From Streptomyces nitrosporeus (GTDB lineage: Bacteria; Actinomycetota; Actinomycetes; Streptomycetales; Streptomycetaceae), in assembly GCF_008704555.1 (NCBI RefSeq), contig NZ_CP023702.1, positions 4,998,001-5,062,000 of the forward strand: 64,000 bases of DNA. The letters are read 5' to 3'. Positions 62,107 to 64,000 of the stretch are shown piece by piece (the first letter of the stretch is position 1; every line of letters starts with the position of its first letter). The position numbers and the translations under genes are program-made. A model generated the notes under the pieces. The model was not told where the DNA came from. It saw only the letters and a list, made by a program, of their open reading frames with translations, and searched no databases.

Positions 62107-64000
62107 GTGCCAGGCATCCAGGAAATGCAGCTGTACTGCCTCGCCGACCGTACGTACTACGACACCCCGGACCGGCTGCCCGACGCGGAGTCCCGGTACC
62201 GGCTCGACACCGACCCGCCGCCCGAGGGATGGCGCCGCGAGGCCGTGGGACTGTGGACCTCGCTGGTGCCCGAGCACGCCGCACCGGCCGAACAGGGCTG
62301 GAAGATCCACGTGTCCGCCGTCCCCGGCGAGGCCGAGGCCACCCTGAGGGACACCGCCCGGATCTGCCTCCGCCACGGCGTACCGTTCAAGTTCCTGCGC
62401 AGCGAACGGGCGTTGCTGCTGATGGCGGACAAGTACATGAACCGCAGCGGGGCGGGCAAGTTCATCGCGGTCTACCCGCCCGACGAGACGGTGTTCCTGG
62501 CCCTGGCCGACGAACTCTCCCGGGCCCTGGCCGGGCGCAGCGGCCCCTACATCCTCAGCGACCTGCGGATCGGTGACGCACCGGTCCACACACGCTACGG
62601 GGCCTTCGTCCCCCGCTGGTGCACCGATGCCGAGGGCCGCCGGGTCCTCGCCCTGCGGGACCCCTCCGGGAAGCTGGTACCGGACGAACGCGGAGTGGTC
62701 TTCCGGGTGCCCGCGTGGGTCGAGGTGCCCGCGGCCCTGCGGCCGCACCTCGCGGCGCGCGCCGCCGCCCGCGACGACACCTTCCCCTACACGGTCACCA
62801 AGGCCCTCCAGTTCTCCAACGCGGGCGGGATCTACCTGGCCACCCACCGGGAGACGGGCCGGCGGGTGGTGCTGCGCGAGGCGCGTCCGCACTGCGGCCT
62901 CGACAGTGCGGGCGACGACGCCGTCACCCGTCTGCACCGCGAGTACCGGGCGCTGACCGCACTGGCCGGACTGGACTGCGTGCCCGAGGTCCACGGGGTA
63001 CGGACCGTCTGGGAGCACCACTTCCTGATCGAGGAGCACATCGAGGGGCACACCCTGCTGGAGGAGATCACCGCCCGCTTCTCCCTCGTACGCGGGGCGC
63101 GGACGGTGGAAGACCTCGCCCCCTACGTCGCCTGGGCCGACTCGGTGGTGGACGGGCTCGCCCGGGCACTGGAGGCGATCCACGCACGCGGACTGCGCTT
63201 CGGCGACCTGCACCCCTCCAACATCATCGTCCGGCCCGACGGACGCGTCGCCCTCGTCGACTTCGAGTACGCCACCGCGCTCGACGACGAGGACACCCCG
63301 CTGGCCGGGGCCCAGGGCCTCCAGGCACCCCCGGGGACCCCGGGGGCGGAGGCCGACGCCTACGCGTTGTGGGCGACCTGGCTCACCCTCCTGGTGCCGG
63401 TCACAGAGATGGCCGGACTGGAACGGGCGAAGGCCCTCACCCTGGAACGCTGGGCCCGGCGGCGCTACGGGCTGCCGGCCGACGCGGGCCCGCCCCGGCC
63501 CCGGCTGCTCGACGGCATCGACGCCTCACGGCGGCGCGAGGCCGGGGTGGCCGCCCTGTTCGAAGGGCCGGACGTGGACTGGGCGGGCATCCGTACCCGC
63601 CTGCTGTCCGGTATCCACGCCGGAGCCACCCCCGCACGGAAGGACCGCCTCTTCCCCGGCGCCCCGGGCCTCTTCGCCACCGGCGGGACGGACCTCGCCA
63701 ACGGGGCGGCCGGAGTCCTGTACGCCCTGCACCGGGTGGGCGCCCCCGTCCCCGGCGAGTGGACCGACTGGCTGGCGGCGGCGGCGCTCCGCAGGGACCC
63801 CGCCGGTGCGGGCGGGCTCTTCGACGGACTGCCGGGCACCGCCCTGGTGCTCACGCTCCTGGGCCGTACCGAGCAGGGACGGGAACTGTGGGACCGCGCC
63901 CTGTCCGCCGCCCCGCCCGTCTCGGCGGACCTGCTCACCGGGCGCGCGGGCATCGCGCTCGCCGCACTGCGGATGGCCCGGACCGGTGGAGCGGCCCCCG
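62107..64000 (+). CDS. Class III lanthipeptide synthetase (LanKC), truncated by the window end
   Basis: 631 codons are visible from GTG 62107 (ATG 62125 lacks spacing for its GGAA). The start MQLYCLADRTYYDTPDR is the class III hallmark (RamC/LabKC-like) and opens the lyase domain (to about residue 220). A kinase domain follows: glycine loop SNAGGIYLA, GDLHPSNIIV with Asp367, and DFE at 385 instead of DFG, as known for LanKC. The position usually occupied by the ATP lysine is Arg257 (VVLREARP). The cyclase-like domain begins near residue 525 (PGAPGLFATGGTDLANG) and is cut off. It should dehydrate and cyclise the adjacent precursor. Confidence 0.9.
   Translation, partial: MPGIQEMQLYCLADRTYYDTPDRLPDAESRYRLDTDPPPEGWRREAVGLWTSLVPEHAAPAEQGWKIHVSAVPGEAEATLRDTARICLRHGVPFKFLRSERALLLMADKYMNRSGAGKFIAVYPPDETVFLALADELSRALAGRSGPYILSDLRIGDAPVHTRYGAFVPRWCTDAEGRRVLALRDPSGKLVPDERGVVFRVPAWVEVPAALRPHLAARAAARDDTFPYTVTKALQFSNAGGIYLATHRETGRRVVLREARPHCGLDSAGDDAVTRLHREYRALTALAGLDCVPEVHGVRTVWEHHFLIEEHIEGHTLLEEITARFSLVRGARTVEDLAPYVAWADSVVDGLARALEAIHARGLRFGDLHPSNIIVRPDGRVALVDFEYATALDDEDTPLAGAQGLQAPPGTPGAEADAYALWATWLTLLVPVTEMAGLERAKALTLERWARRRYGLPADAGPPRPRLLDGIDASRRREAGVAALFEGPDVDWAGIRTRLLSGIHAGATPARKDRLFPGAPGLFATGGTDLANGAAGVLYALHRVGAPVPGEWTDWLAAAALRRDPAGAGGLFDGLPGTALVLTLLGRTEQGRELWDRALSAAPPVSADLLTGRAGIALAALRMARTGGAAP

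Noticed and set aside
1-64000. tRNA, rRNA, CRISPR arrays, attachment sites and prophage
   Set aside because: Reading through gaps showed no cloverleaf, regular spacer array, integrase gene or phage genes. Short or degenerate cases could be missed by eye.

Overview
This is a high-GC actinomycete chromosome window, almost certainly Streptomyces or a close relative. The evidence is the strong G/C third-position bias, frequent GTG starts, leaderless promoters, a DUF397 plus XRE/DUF5753 pair, an S37 tripeptidyl aminopeptidase and a DmdR/IdeR-type iron box. The order glmS - siderophore-binding lipoprotein - acdH - HMG-CoA lyase - biotin carboxylase - carboxyltransferase - thioesterase/acyl-CoA dehydrogenase - agmatinase - NagZ-type GH3 matches, from memory, the SCO2789-to-SCO2758 region of S. 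coelicolor. I could not run a synteny comparison.

Layout. 0-6.9 kb: a truncated GlxA-type regulator, a universal stress protein, glmS on the minus strand, two uncharacterised genes and a DesE-like siderophore-binding lipoprotein behind an iron box. 6.9-13.6 kb: a leucine/isovalerate-type catabolic operon (acyl-CoA dehydrogenase, HMG-CoA lyase, biotin-carrying carboxylase, carboxyltransferase; ATGA overlaps) with a divergent TetR gene and two palindromic operators. 13.7-19.2 kb: phosphatase-family protein, cytochrome P450, CDF metal transporter, TesB thioesterase and another acyl-CoA dehydrogenase. 19.5-27.5 kb: a patchwork of small genes (membrane-anchored PstS-like protein, AraC+VOC, I36-type secreted protein, DUF5713, XRE/DUF397, RidA, a transposase relic, GNAT, DUF4259). 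27.5-35.1 kb: Ser/Thr kinase-DUF4328 fusion, a MarR-like regulator divergent from a DUF4097+ABC transporter operon, and an MFS pump. 35.1-44.2 kb: MocR regulator, agmatinase plus a TPP-enzyme homologue, a frameshifted gene and a giant fused ABC exporter. 44.3-52.4 kb: secreted protein, S37 peptidase, Tat-exported GH3, LLM oxidoreductase, LysR/EamA pair and a sugar-phosphate isomerase-like protein.

52.6 kb to the right end is the accessory highlight. A class III lanthipeptide-type precursor (60.2 kb), an MFS exporter and a LanKC synthetase (cut by the window end) run rightwards. Divergent from them are a radical SAM enzyme, a haem-oxygenase-like iron oxidase and a small 'aroma-sacti'-like protein in one translationally coupled operon. 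These are followed on the same strand by a zinc-ribbon/class III cyclase/AAA/TPR signalling protein, a cytosolic S8 peptidase and a GAF protein. I read this as a candidate hybrid RiPP locus in which LanKC chemistry and radical SAM/iron-oxidase chemistry may meet. That link rests on gene proximity and is inference.
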